A stretch of DNA of 64,000 nucleotides from Xenophilus sp. E41. Its GTDB lineage: Bacteria; Pseudomonadota; Gammaproteobacteria; Burkholderiales; Burkholderiaceae_C. The position numbers were made by a program, and so were the translations under genes. Under the pieces are notes generated by a model. The model worked only from the letters and a program-made list of their open reading frames with translations, did not search any database and was not told the origin of the DNA. The DNA lies in the NCBI RefSeq assembly GCF_003671765.1, contig NZ_QPIB01000009.1:523713-587712 (forward strand), in the 5' to 3' direction. Shown piece after piece: positions 1 to 12,807 of the stretch (the first letter of the stretch is position 1; each line of letters starts with the position of its first letter).

Positions 1-2762
<2,762 letters not shown>

Positions 2763-2766
<4 letters not shown>

Positions 2767-3827
2767 GCGATCTCCTCGATGCCGCGCCCGCGGCAGCTCC
2801 GGCCCGCCAACTGCCCGTACAGCTGGAGGTAGTTCCGGGCCATCGTGCGGGCGGTGAAGCGCGCTTCGAAGCGCTCGCGCACGCGGCGGCGACACAACGT
2901 GCCGACGCTTCGGGTCGCCGCGATCGCTGCCGGCATGTCGTCGACGACGAAGCCGGTCACGCCGTCGTCGACCACCTCGGGGACGGAGCCGCAGCGCCAG
3001 CCGATCACCGGCGTGCCGCATGCCATCGCCTCGATCATGACGAGGCCGAAGGGCTCGGGCCAGTCGATGGGAAACAGCAGTGCGCGTGCGCCGCACAGAA
3101 AGGCGCTCTTGTCGGCCTCGCCGATCTCGCCCACGAACTCGATCAGGGGGTCGTTCAGCAGGGGCTGGATCTCGCGCCGGAAATACTCGCGGTCCGCCGG
3201 GTCCACCTTGGCCGCGATGCGCAGCGCGATCCCCGCGGCCTTGGCGATCTCGATGGCCCGGTCCGGGCGCTTCTCGGGCGAGATGCGGCCGAGGAAGGCC
3301 AGGTAGCCGGGTTCGGCGGCCGGGCTCCACGGGTAGGCGGCGGGGTCCAGGCCGTGCGCGATCGTGGCGGCCCAGTTCGCCTGGGGGAGGAAGGCCCGCT
3401 GGCGCTCGGAGATCGACACCAGCGCATAGGCTGGCCAGCGCTCGTACGCGTCCACCAGGTCGGTCATGTCGAGGCAGCCGTGGAGCGTCGTCACCGTTCG
3501 GGGCGCGAGTTCCTCGAACAATGGAAAGTGCAGCAGGTCGGTGTGGAAGTGCAGCACATCGAAGCGGTGGGCCTGCCGGCGCACCTCGTGCAGCAGGGCC
3601 AGATGCGCCGCCAGGTCCGACTTGAGCGGTGCCGGGTCCAGGCGCAAGGCGGTCGCCCGGGTGGCATGCAGGCTGGCCCGGGTGAGCGAATCGCCCTAAG
3701 CGAAGAGCGTGACCTCGTGGCCATCGTCGATCAAGGCGTCGACGAGATGGGCAACGATGCGCTCGGTGCCGCCATACAGGCGTGGCGGGACGGCTTCGTA
3801 CAGCGGTGCGATCTGGGCGATTTTCAT
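2763..3827 (-). pseudogene. family 4 glycosyltransferase with an internal amber codon
   Basis: The gene starts at ATG 3825-3827 with MKIAQIAPLYEAVPP and RLYGGTERIVAHLVDAL, the classic N-terminus of GT4 enzymes, then meets TAG at 3696-3698 in the phrase VTLFA-stop-GDSLTRA. Relatives usually have Ser there, and one base change (TCG to TAG) explains it. The same frame then continues without interruption for about 310 codons: FDVLHFHTDLLHFPLF, TTLHGCLD, AFLGRISPEKRPDRAIEIA and the nucleotide-sugar donor motif EPFGLVMIEAMACGTPVIG (E-x7-E). The product would transfer sugar from an activated donor; in this gene pairing it is plausibly linked to alpha-glucan metabolism (inference). An internal restart would give only the donor-binding half. 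Stop overlaps the next gene by ATGA. Confidence 0.85.
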
Positions 3828-3991
3828 GGCGAACGACGGTCCGAGGGATCGCCGGTCAGCCCGTTCGATGGGAATCGCTCGACCTGCGATCTGGCTTGCG
3901 CCTGCAGGCAGTGTTGCCAGCGATCGCACGCGGCCGCTTCGGCGGAGGGCACGCGCGCTGTAGGCGCACGCCATCACCGGCCGGCCGGCGC

Positions 3992-5860
<1,869 letters not shown>

Positions 5861-5955
5861 GGCGCGGGGTCTCCCTTGGGAATGCTCGTGCGGCGCTCGT
5901 GACGCCGGGCCGTCACTGTAGCGATGTGCCCCGGCCCGTGAAGCAGCAGGGATGT

Positions 5956-6018
5956 TCTGCTATCGAATGGATAGCAGGAGGCGCCCGCTGGACGCGCGCG
6001 CCAGGCACTTTTCGCTAT
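5956..6018 (+). repeat. bipartite palindromic element, copy 1
   Basis: Starts with the imperfect palindrome GCTATCGAATGGATAGC, continues with a second GC-rich dyad (GCGCCCG to CGCGCGCC) and ends with the tail GGCACTTTTCGCT. This order (AT-rich palindrome, CG dyad, TTTTGGCT-like tail) is shared with six more copies in the window. It lies between the ABC exporter start and the RidA stop. Confidence 0.75.
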
Positions 6019-6027
6019 GAAGCGGGC

Positions 6028-6420
6028 TCAGCCTGCGCTCACCGCCGCCACGCACTCGATCTCCAGCAGCATGCGCGGGTCGGGCAGCGAGGCGACCACG
6101 CAGGTGGTGCGGGCCGGGTAGGGGGCGGGGCCGAAGGCTTCGGCATAGCGGCGGTTCATCTCGGCCACGTCGCTCTGGCGCGTGAGCAGCATGTTGACCT
6201 TGACCAGCGAGCGCATGCCCGAGCCGGCCGTCTCCAGCGTGCGGCGCAGTGCCACCACCGCCTGGTCGAACTGCTTGCCGAAATCGCCCTCGTCGATGCT
6301 GCCGTCGTCGTGGTAGCCCGGCGTGCCGGAGACGAAGACCAGGTCGCCGATGCGCGCCGCGGCCGACAGCGGCGGGGTCTTGAAGCGGCCTTCGGAGGCG
6401 AAGTAGTGGACGGTGCTCAT
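6028..6420 (-). CDS. RidA/YjgF family enamine/imine deaminase-like protein
   Basis: 130 residues starting MSTVHYFASEGRFKTPP (ATG at 6418-6420; an upstream in-frame extension has no family similarity). Conserved RidA features are the GDLVFVSGTPG strand, the KQFDQAVVALRRTLETAG helix and the ARTTCVVASLPDP segment containing the arginine that binds the substrate carboxylate, then EIECVAAV at the end. RidA proteins form trimers and hydrolyse reactive enamines or imines from PLP enzymes. It sits directly downstream of the LysR gene (32 bp) on the same strand and may be cotranscribed with it. Specific substrate is unknown. Confidence 0.9.
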   Translation of the reverse strand: MSTVHYFASEGRFKTPPLSAAARIGDLVFVSGTPGYHDDGSIDEGDFGKQFDQAVVALRRTLETAGSGMRSLVKVNMLLTRQSDVAEMNRRYAEAFGPAPYPARTTCVVASLPDPRMLLEIECVAAVSAG

Positions 6421-6452
6421 GGTGGGGCTCCTGCGTGCTGAGTGGGCCTGCA

Positions 6453-7340
6453 TCATGCCCCGCCCAGGGCGGCCGCCAGGAAGTCGATGAAGCTGCGCAG
6501 CTTGGGGGCCATGTACTGGCGGCTGGTGTAGACCGCGAAGAGGGTGTTCACCGGCGCCATGTACTGCGGCACGAGCTGCACCAGCGCGCCGCTGGCCAGG
6601 TCGTCTTCCACCAGCCAGTCGGGCAGGTAGGCGAATCCCAGGCCGGCGCGCACGGTGTGCAGGGTGAGGTTGGTGTCGTCCGAGCGCATCGCGGGCGTCA
6701 GGCGCAACGGCACCTGCCGCCCGGCCGGGCCGCGCAGCGTCAGGCCCTCCAGCTTCACGTAGCTCGGCACGATGGCCGCCATGCGCGCGAGCTCGGCCGG
6801 CGTCTCGGGCGTGCCGGCGCGCTTCAGGTAGGCCGGCGAGGCGACGAGGTGGAACGCCACCCGGCACAGCGGCCGGGCGATCAGCGCGGGCGAGGGCTCC
6901 TGCGTGGCGCGCAGCGCGAGGTCGTAGCCATCGGCTGCCAGGTCCACCTTGCGGTTGGCCAGGTGCATGTCGACCAGCACCTCGGGGTACCGTGCGCGGT
7001 AGTCGGCCAGCACCCGCGCGATGCGCGGCGTGGCGCACCACACGGGCGCGCTCACCTTGAGCTGGCCGCGCGGCGTGGTGTCGCGGCTGCCGATGGCACT
7101 CTCGGCCGCATCGAGCAGGTCGAGCGCGCGGGCGCTCTGCTCGTACCAGGCCGTGCCGGCCTCGGTCAGGCTCAGGTGCCGGCTGGAGCGGTGCAGCAGG
7201 CGGGCGCCCAGCGACTTCTCCAGCTGCGCCACGTGCTTGCTGGCCATGGGCGCCGAAATGCCCAGTACCTGCGCCGCCTGCGCGAAGCTGCCGGCCTCGA
7301 CCACTTCACGGAACACGCGCAGGCTGGTGAGTCGGTCCAT
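6453..7340 (-). CDS. LysR-family transcriptional regulator
   Basis: 295 residues from ATG 7338-7340 (MDRLTSLRVFREVVEAGSFA), where the canonical LysR winged-helix begins; a longer upstream reading is possible but has no domain match. The N-terminal helix-turn-helix runs AQAAQVLGISAPMASKHVAQLEKSLGARLLHRSSRHLSLTEAG. The remainder is the periplasmic-binding-like effector domain (GQLKVSAP near residue 90, GLGFAYLPDWLVEDD near 240). It is divergently transcribed from the dioxygenase gene with an 89-bp shared intergenic region containing interleaved inverted repeats, so it very likely controls that gene and itself. Closest in style to the CrgA/DmlR subgroup. Confidence 0.92.
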   Translation of the reverse strand: MDRLTSLRVFREVVEAGSFAQAAQVLGISAPMASKHVAQLEKSLGARLLHRSSRHLSLTEAGTAWYEQSARALDLLDAAESAIGSRDTTPRGQLKVSAPVWCATPRIARVLADYRARYPEVLVDMHLANRKVDLAADGYDLALRATQEPSPALIARPLCRVAFHLVASPAYLKRAGTPETPAELARMAAIVPSYVKLEGLTLRGPAGRQVPLRLTPAMRSDDTNLTLHTVRAGLGFAYLPDWLVEDDLASGALVQLVPQYMAPVNTLFAVYTSRQYMAPKLRSFIDFLAAALGGA

Positions 7341-7369
7341 GGTGCTTTCCCGGGAAGAAATCGACCATT

Positions 7370-7415
7370 GAATGTAGCGCTCTCGAATTCCGATGAAGAA
7401 ATCCCTACATTCGAG
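7370..7415. promoter_or_regulatory. interleaved inverted repeats, likely LysR operator
   Basis: Two pairs of arms are interleaved in the divergent promoter: GAATGTAG (7370-7377) with CTACATTC (7405-7412), and CTCGAAT (7382-7388) with ATTCGAG (7409-7415). The right half-site merges both as CTACATTCGAG. Spacing of a distal and a start-proximal site is typical of LysR recognition and activation sites. An SD-like AAGGAG follows at 7418-7423 for the dioxygenase gene. Confidence 0.6.
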
Positions 7416-7429
7416 GCAAGGAGCATTCC

Positions 7430-8278
7430 ATGACCACATCCACGATTTCCGGCAGCGGCTCGCGTCTGCCGACCTACTTCATCTCGCACGGGGGCGGTCC
7501 CTGGCCCTGGATGAAGGCCGAGATGGGCGACACCTACGCGAAGCTCGAGGCCTCGCTGGCCGACATGCCGCGCCAGGTCGGCCGCACGCCCAAGGCCATC
7601 CTCATGGTCTCGGCCCACTGGGAGGCGCCGGTGTTCACCGTGCAGGCGAACCCGCGCCCGCCCATGATCTACGACTATGGCGGCTTCCCGCCGCATACCT
7701 ACAGCGTGCACTACGACGCCCCCGGCTCGCCGGCACTGGCGCGGCGCGTGCAGCAGCTGCTCGAGGCCGCCGGCCTGCCCAGCGCCGTGGATGCCGAGCG
7801 CGGCTACGACCACGGCATGTTCTCGCCCATGAAGGCCATCTACCCCAAGGCCGAGGTGCCCGTGGTGCAGCTCTCGCTCAAGCGCGGGCTGAGCCCGGCC
7901 GAGCACCTGGCGCTGGGCCGCGCGCTGGCGCCGCTGCGCGACGAGGACGTGCTCATCGTCGGCAGCGGCCTGAGTTACCACAACCTGCGCGCCTTCGGCC
8001 CGCAGGCGGCCGCACCGTCGAAGGCCTTCGACGACTGGCTGGGCGACACGGTGACCGGCCGCACCGGCGAGGCCCGCTCGCAGGGGCTGGCCGACTGGGC
8101 CGCCGCGCCGGCGGCGCGCATCGCCCACCCGCGCGAGGAGCACCTGATTCCGCTGATGGTGGCGGTGGGCGCGGCCGAGGGCGAGGCCGGCACGCGGGTC
8201 TACCACGAGAACGCCTTCATGGGCGGCCTGACCGTGTCGAGCTACCGCTTCGGCGCTGCGGAGGGCGACGCGCGCTGA
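7430..8278 (+). CDS. class III extradiol dioxygenase, 4,5-DOPA dioxygenase (YgiD/DODA) family
   Basis: 282 residues. Family members open catechol rings using a non-haem metal. The metal-binding histidines are visible as YFISHGGGPWPW, VSAHWE and the downstream YHNLR and HPREEHLIPL motifs, with YDHGMFSP in the middle as in YgiD. AAGGAG lies just upstream of the ATG. It is divergent from a LysR regulator, which suggests induction by an aromatic or catechol-like compound (inference); no downstream ring-cleavage genes are adjacent, so it could be a stand-alone detoxifying dioxygenase. The gene ends 21 bp before the convergent Sir2 gene. Confidence 0.9.
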   Translation: MTTSTISGSGSRLPTYFISHGGGPWPWMKAEMGDTYAKLEASLADMPRQVGRTPKAILMVSAHWEAPVFTVQANPRPPMIYDYGGFPPHTYSVHYDAPGSPALARRVQQLLEAAGLPSAVDAERGYDHGMFSPMKAIYPKAEVPVVQLSLKRGLSPAEHLALGRALAPLRDEDVLIVGSGLSYHNLRAFGPQAAAPSKAFDDWLGDTVTGRTGEARSQGLADWAAAPAARIAHPREEHLIPLMVAVGAAEGEAGTRVYHENAFMGGLTVSSYRFGAAEGDAR

Positions 8279-8299
8279 CAGGCGCGGGTGCGACGGGCT

Positions 8300-9082
8300 T
8301 CAGCCGGCGCCCAGCGCCTGCATCAGCGCAGGCAGGCCGCGCGCCGCCGTGGTCTGCCACACGATGTCGCCCGGCGCGCCCCGCGCATCGGCGTCGGGGT
8401 TGAGCACGGCCACCTGCGCGCCGTGCTGGCGCGCGGTGTCGGGCAGGCCGGCCGCGGGGTAGACCAGCCCGGAGGTGCCGACCACCAGCACCAGGTCGGC
8501 GGCCGCGACCCGTGCCAGCGCGGTGCGCCAGGGCGCCTCGGGCAGCGCCTCGCCGAACCACACCACGCCGGGCCGCACCGGGCCGCCGCAGCGGTCGCAG
8601 CGCGGCGGCGGCAGCGATGCCATCTCGGGTGCATCGGCCTCGGCGCCGGCCGGCAGCACGAAGGCGTGGCCGCAATCGAAGCAGCGCGGCGCGAACAGGC
8701 TGCCGTGCAGGTGCAGCACCCCGGCCGAGCCGGCACGCTCGTGCAGGTCGTCGACGTTCTGGGTGACGATGGCCAGGGCGTTCACGTGCGGCAGCGCAGC
8801 CAGCGCGCGCAGGGCGTTGTGGCCGGCGTTGGGCTGCGCACGCGCCACCTGGCGCCGGCGCGCCTCGTACCAGGCCCACACCACGTCGGGCTGGCGCGCG
8901 AAGGCCTCGGGCGTGGCCAGGTCCTCCGGCCTGAAGCGCGCCCACAGGCCCGAGACCTTGTCGCGGAAGGTGGGGATGCCGCTCTCGCTGGACATGCCGG
9001 CGCCCGTGAGGACGACGATACGCTGCGCGGTGCGCGCGGCGCTCAGCAGTTCGGCCGGCACCGGCGCGCGTTCGACGCTCAT
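8300..9082 (-). CDS. NAD-dependent protein deacylase, Sir2/CobB family
   Basis: 260 residues. Removes acetyl or other acyl groups from lysine using NAD+, releasing nicotinamide. The Rossmann motif LTGAGMSSESGIPTFR, the TQNVDDLHERAG loop, the catalytic histidine in HLHGSLF, the zinc-ribbon pairs CFDC and CDRC, and PGVVWFGE and GTSGLVYPAA are all present, so it should be an active sirtuin and not a degenerate defence-type SIR2 domain. It is the second gene of a probable two-gene operon after the ParS-domain protein (30 bp spacing). Confidence 0.93.
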   Translation of the reverse strand: MSVERAPVPAELLSAARTAQRIVVLTGAGMSSESGIPTFRDKVSGLWARFRPEDLATPEAFARQPDVVWAWYEARRRQVARAQPNAGHNALRALAALPHVNALAIVTQNVDDLHERAGSAGVLHLHGSLFAPRCFDCGHAFVLPAGAEADAPEMASLPPPRCDRCGGPVRPGVVWFGEALPEAPWRTALARVAAADLVLVVGTSGLVYPAAGLPDTARQHGAQVAVLNPDADARGAPGDIVWQTTAARGLPALMQALGAG

Positions 9083-9112
9083 GCGTTCACGCTCGGGCCG
9101 CGCGCCGCCCGT

Positions 9113-9580
9113 TCACGCCCCGCGGGCGTAGGCCGCGAGCAGCGCGTGCACCTTGTCCAGGCCCTGCGGCGTGGTCGCCATCTGCTGTGGCGTCTGGCCA
9201 CCCAGCAGCGGGTGCGGGCGCCGAAGCCAGGAAGCCGCCTCGCCGCCCAGCACGCGCCGCGCATGCTCGCGCAGATCCTCGCCGCCGGCGCCCTTCGACG
9301 GCTCGCGGCCTCGCGGCGCCGGCGGCATGGCCGGCGCTGGCGCCGGTGCGTCCTGCAGCCGGCTGCGGGCGTAGGGCCGCAGGGCGGCAATGCCTTCCTG
9401 GATGGAAAAGCCGCCGGCCTGCAGCTTGCGCGCGAAGGCGTCGGCCAGCACCTTCAGTTCTTCCTCGCGCGCCGTGACGCGCTGTGCAGCGAGTGCCTCG
9501 CGCGCGCGGGTGAGGCGCTGGATGCGTGCCTCGATCTCGGCCAGGGAGGGTGGGCGGGTGTCCGGATGGTCTTGCGTCAT
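9113..9580 (-). CDS. coiled-coil protein with C-terminal MbcA/ParS/Xre-type domain
   Basis: 155 residues from ATG 9578-9580 (MTQDHPDTRPPSLAEIEARI). Residues 14-60 are a charged coiled coil (AEIEARIQRLTRAREALAAQ, EEELKVLADAFARKLQAGG). A proline/alanine-rich linker follows. The C-terminal 50 residues (HARRVLGGEAASWLRRPHPL then GGQTPQQMATTPQGLDKVHA) match the pattern of the antitoxin C-terminal domain (DUF2384; WL..PHPLLGG.TP) that normally binds a RES-type NAD-degrading toxin. No RES toxin is adjacent; the neighbour is a NAD-using Sir2. It may instead be an orphan regulator. The domain call is by eye. Confidence 0.6.
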   Translation of the reverse strand: MTQDHPDTRPPSLAEIEARIQRLTRAREALAAQRVTAREEELKVLADAFARKLQAGGFSIQEGIAALRPYARSRLQDAPAPAPAMPPAPRGREPSKGAGGEDLREHARRVLGGEAASWLRRPHPLLGGQTPQQMATTPQGLDKVHALLAAYARGA

Positions 9581-9744
9581 CGATCGCTGGGGGAGGAAAC
9601 GGAGAAGTCGGACCGGGCGCCCGAGGCAACCCGCGACCCCGGCGATTGTCCCGGAAAGCAATGAGGCCGGCCGGCGGCGCGCGTCGGACAAGGCCGATGC
9701 CCCCTGGCCGTGCCGGCCGCGAGCCCGCGGCCACAATCGCGGCC

Positions 9745-10638
9745 ATGTCCTTGTCGCCTCCCGACGTCTTCTCCTGGTCCTCCGCCGATGCCGACCCGCA
9801 GGCGCGTGCGCAGATCGCCCGCATCGAGGGGCTGGCCACGGTGTTCGACCGCGAGCACGCCGGCACGCGCGTGCGCTGGCGCCGCTTCGGCGCCGACACC
9901 AGCCGGCCGCCGCTCGTGCTGCTGCACGGCGGCCACGGCAGCTGGATGCACTGGCTGCGCAATGCCGAGGCGCTCTCGGCCGGCCGCGCGCTGTGGCTGC
10001 CCGACATGCCGGGCTTCAACGAATCCGATGCGCTGCCGCAAACGGCTCCCGGCGAAGACCCGCTGCGGCCGCTGCTGGCCGCGCTCGGTGGCACCCTCGA
10101 TCAGCTCATCGGCGCGGGCAGCGTCATCGATCTCGGCGGCTTTTCCTTCGGCGGGCTGACGGCCGCGCGCTTCGGGGTCGGGCGCGGCGCGGTCCGCCGG
10201 CTCGCGCTCATCGGCAGCGGCGGCCACGGCTCGCTGCGCCGCATGACGGTGCAGATGATCAACTGGCGCGCCGCCCCCGACCGACAGGCGGAACGAGCCG
10301 CGCTGCGGCACAACCTGGCGGCGCTGATGCTGCACGACGCGTCCGCCGTCGACGCGCTGGCCTTCGCCATCCACGACATCTCCTGCCACGGCACGCGCTT
10401 TCGCAGCAAGGAGGTGTCGCAGTCGGGCGGCTTGCAGCAGGCGCTCGGCGCGCTGGATGTGCCGACGCTGCTGCTGTGGGGGGAGTTCGACGTCACGGCC
10501 GACCCGCGCCCCCTGGTGGAGAAGCTCGCCGCCGAAGGCCCGGGGCGCGAAGGCGTGGTGATCGACGGCGCTGGGCACTGGGCGCAGTACGAGCGCGCCG
10601 ACGAGGTCAACGCGCGGCTCGTGGCCTTCTTCCGCTGA
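9745..10638 (+). CDS. alpha/beta-fold hydrolase
   Basis: 297 residues from ATG 9745 (MSLSPPDVFSWSS). The fold is shown by the oxyanion segment LVLLHGGHGSWMHWLRNAE, the nucleophile elbow GGFSFGG (Ser), an acid in LLWGEFDVTAD and the catalytic histidine in DGAGHWAQYE. The order and spacing fit the classic Ser-Asp-His triad of esterases, C-C bond hydrolases or haloperoxidase-like enzymes. The longer upstream reading frame overlaps the start of the ParS-type gene on the other strand and is not favoured. Substrate is unknown. It converges on the first Bug receptor gene with only 15 bp between. Confidence 0.85.
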   Translation: MSLSPPDVFSWSSADADPQARAQIARIEGLATVFDREHAGTRVRWRRFGADTSRPPLVLLHGGHGSWMHWLRNAEALSAGRALWLPDMPGFNESDALPQTAPGEDPLRPLLAALGGTLDQLIGAGSVIDLGGFSFGGLTAARFGVGRGAVRRLALIGSGGHGSLRRMTVQMINWRAAPDRQAERAALRHNLAALMLHDASAVDALAFAIHDISCHGTRFRSKEVSQSGGLQQALGALDVPTLLLWGEFDVTADPRPLVEKLAAEGPGREGVVIDGAGHWAQYERADEVNARLVAFFR

Positions 10639-10653
10639 GCCTCGCCGCGACCG

Positions 10654-11661
10654 CTATTGCGGCTGCTTCACCAGTCCCAGCTTGCGGATGATGTCGCCCC
10701 ACTGGTCGTAGGTCGAGCGCGTCAGGTCGGCCAGCTGCTTCGGGCTCGACGACTCGGCCTCGTAGGCGCCCTGGCGGAAGAACTCGCGCGTGGCGGGCAT
10801 GGCGAGCACCTGCGCCAGCGCGGCATTGAGCTTCTCGACCACCGGCGCCGGCATGCGCGGCGGGCCGTAGAAGCCCAGCCAGCTCGGCATGTCGACGCCG
10901 CTCACGCCCTGTTCGCCCATGGTGGGCACGTCGGGCAGCATCGGGCTGCGCCGGGGCGCGGCCACCGCCAGCATGCGCACCTTGCCGGTGGCCGTGTTCT
11001 GGATGGCATTGGGCGCCGCGTCGAAGTAGTACTGCACGCGGCCGGCCAGAAAGTCCTTGGCCGCGTCGGCGCCGCCCTTGTAGGGCACGTGCACCACGTC
11101 CAGCCCGGCCTGGCGGGCGAAGGCCTCGCCGTAGATGTGCGACGAGGTGCCGGTGCCGAAGGAGGCATAGCTCATCTTGCCCGGATTGGCCTTGATGTAC
11201 GCCACCAGCTCCTGCACGGTGCGCGCGGGCACGCTCGTGTGCACGGTCAGCACCAGCGGGCCGCGCGCGCCGAGCGAGATCGGCGTGAGGTCCTTGAACG
11301 GGTCGTAGCGCACCTGCGCCAGCGTCTGCGGGTTCTGCGCCACCACGGAGGAGGGCGCGTACATGAAGGTGTAGCCGTCGGGTGCGGAGCGGATCACTTC
11401 CTCGGTCGCGAGGATGAAGCTGGCGCCTGGCTTGTTCTCCACGATCACCGGGGTCTGCAGCACCTCGCCGAGCTTGGTGGCGACGAAGCGTGCCTGCGCG
11501 TCCGAGGCGCCGCCGGCCGCCAGGCCCAGCACGATGCGGATCGTGCGGCCCTTGTCCGGGAAGGGCGTGGCGGCATGCACCAGCAGCGCGGGCGCGGCGG
11601 CAGCGAGCGCGAGGCAGGCGGCAAGGCCGCGGCGGCGAAGAGAAAGAGGTCTGCGCTTCAT
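10654..11661 (-). CDS. Bug-type tripartite tricarboxylate transporter substrate-binding protein (tandem copy 2)
   Basis: 335 residues with a cleavable signal peptide (RRRGLAACLALAAAAPALLVHA). Mature protein shows the Bug family pattern: IRIVLGLAAGGASDAQARFV, VIVENKPGAS, YDPFKDLTPIS, VPYKGGADAAKDFLAGRVQ, LPDVPTMGEQG. These are periplasmic binding proteins for carboxylates, usually feeding TctA/TctB. No TctA or TctB gene is seen here. The start ATG overlaps the stop of the upstream paralogue (ATGA), so they are cotranslated. Divergent from the FAD oxidoreductase/aconitase X genes, hence probably part of the same catabolic unit. Confidence 0.92.
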   Translation of the reverse strand: MKRRPLSLRRRGLAACLALAAAAPALLVHAATPFPDKGRTIRIVLGLAAGGASDAQARFVATKLGEVLQTPVIVENKPGASFILATEEVIRSAPDGYTFMYAPSSVVAQNPQTLAQVRYDPFKDLTPISLGARGPLVLTVHTSVPARTVQELVAYIKANPGKMSYASFGTGTSSHIYGEAFARQAGLDVVHVPYKGGADAAKDFLAGRVQYYFDAAPNAIQNTATGKVRMLAVAAPRRSPMLPDVPTMGEQGVSGVDMPSWLGFYGPPRMPAPVVEKLNAALAQVLAMPATREFFRQGAYEAESSSPKQLADLTRSTYDQWGDIIRKLGLVKQPQ

Positions 11662-12653
11662 TGCTTCACCAGTCCCACCTGCTGCACCATCGCGCCCCAG
11701 CGGTCGTAGGTCGAGCGCGTGATGCTCGCGAACTCGGCGGGCGTGGTCGAGCCGGCCTCGTAGCCGCCGTTGCGATAGAACGCCTGCACCTGCGGCATCG
11801 CCAGCACCTTGGCGAGCGCCGCGTTGAGCTTGTCCACCACCGGGGCCGGCATGCGCGCCGGGCCGTAGAAGCCCAGCCAGCTCGGCAGGTCGAGCCCCGC
11901 GTAGCCCTGCTCGGCGAAGGTGGGCACGTCGGGCAGCGCCGCGATGCGCGCGTTGGACGCCACCGCGAGGATCTTCACCTTGCCGGTGGAGGCCGTGATG
12001 ATGGCCGAGGAGGCCGAGTCGAACATGTACTGCACGCGCCCGCCGATCAGGTCCTTCGCCGCGTCGGAGCCGCCCTTGTACGGGATGTGCGTGGCGTCGA
12101 TGCCGGTCTTCTTCACGAAGGCCTCGCCGTAGATGTGCGAAGACGTGCCGGCGCCGAACGAGGCATAGCTCACCTGGCCCGGGTGCGACTTCACGTAGGC
12201 CACCAGTTCCTTCACGTTGTTGACCGGCACGCTGCTGCTCAGCGACAGCACCAGCGGCCCGCGCCCGCCCATCGAGATGGCGGTGAAGTCCTTGAAGGGG
12301 TCGTAGGGCACGTGCGCGAAGGTGTGCGGGTTCTGCGCCATGGTCGACGAGGGCGCGTACAGCAGGGTGTAGCCGTCGGGCTGGGCGCGCGACACCTCGT
12401 TGGCCGCCAGCATGGTGCTGGCGCCGGGCTTGTTGTCGACGATCACGCTGGTGTTCAGAACCTCGCCAAGCTTCTGCGCCACGATGCGTGCCTGCGCGTC
12501 GGTCCCGCCGCCGGGGGTGAAGCCCACGACGATGCGGATGGGTTTGCCGCGCGCCGGGAAGTCCTGCGCGACGGCCAGGGGCGCAAGGCCCAGAAGGACT
12601 GCGGCGCCGAGGGCCGAGCCGAAGGCACGACGGGTGCCCTGATGTTTCTTCAT
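11658..12653 (-). CDS. Bug-type tripartite tricarboxylate transporter substrate-binding protein (tandem copy 1)
   Basis: 331 residues from ATG 12651-12653 (MKKHQGTRRAFGSALGAAVL); an alternative ATG four codons upstream (12663-12665) overlaps what looks like the SD GGAGA, so the shorter start is preferred. Signal peptide ends near LAPLAVAQD. Same motifs as the following gene: IRIVVGFTPGGGTDAQARIV, IPYKGGSDAAKDLIGGRVQ, LPDVPTFAEQGYAGLDLPSW. The two proteins are clearly paralogous along their whole length, including GTSSHIYGEAF and DLPSWLGFYGP/DMPSWLGFYGP, which points to a tandem duplication with divergence, possibly to bind related substrates. Confidence 0.92.
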   Translation of the reverse strand: MKKHQGTRRAFGSALGAAVLLGLAPLAVAQDFPARGKPIRIVVGFTPGGGTDAQARIVAQKLGEVLNTSVIVDNKPGASTMLAANEVSRAQPDGYTLLYAPSSTMAQNPHTFAHVPYDPFKDFTAISMGGRGPLVLSLSSSVPVNNVKELVAYVKSHPGQVSYASFGAGTSSHIYGEAFVKKTGIDATHIPYKGGSDAAKDLIGGRVQYMFDSASSAIITASTGKVKILAVASNARIAALPDVPTFAEQGYAGLDLPSWLGFYGPARMPAPVVDKLNAALAKVLAMPQVQAFYRNGGYEAGSTTPAEFASITRSTYDRWGAMVQQVGLVKQ

Positions 12654-12747
12654 CGATGTCTCCATGGCTAACCCGCTCGATATTGGTATGAAGATTCAAA
12701 AAAAGCTAGATTAGCTAGGGAATACCCGAAACTGCCGCACCAATGAA

Positions 12748-12775
12748 TTGACAAAATGGAATGTGAAACCAAAAT
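12748..12775 (+). promoter_or_regulatory. candidate sigma-70 promoter in AT-rich divergent region
   Basis: The 12654-12807 stretch is markedly AT-rich compared with its surroundings. TTGACA at 12748-12753 is followed after 16 bp by CAAAAT (12770-12775), reading toward the FAD oxidoreductase gene. Upstream the same region has AGCTAG twice in AGCTAGATTAGCTAG (12708-12722 area) and the dyad CAATGAATTG just before and over the -35 box, candidate sites for the IclR regulator encoded nearby. No experiment is implied. Confidence 0.4.
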
Positions 12776-12807
12776 AAGAGGAAGCAAGCCGAATCCAGAA
12801 AGCATTC

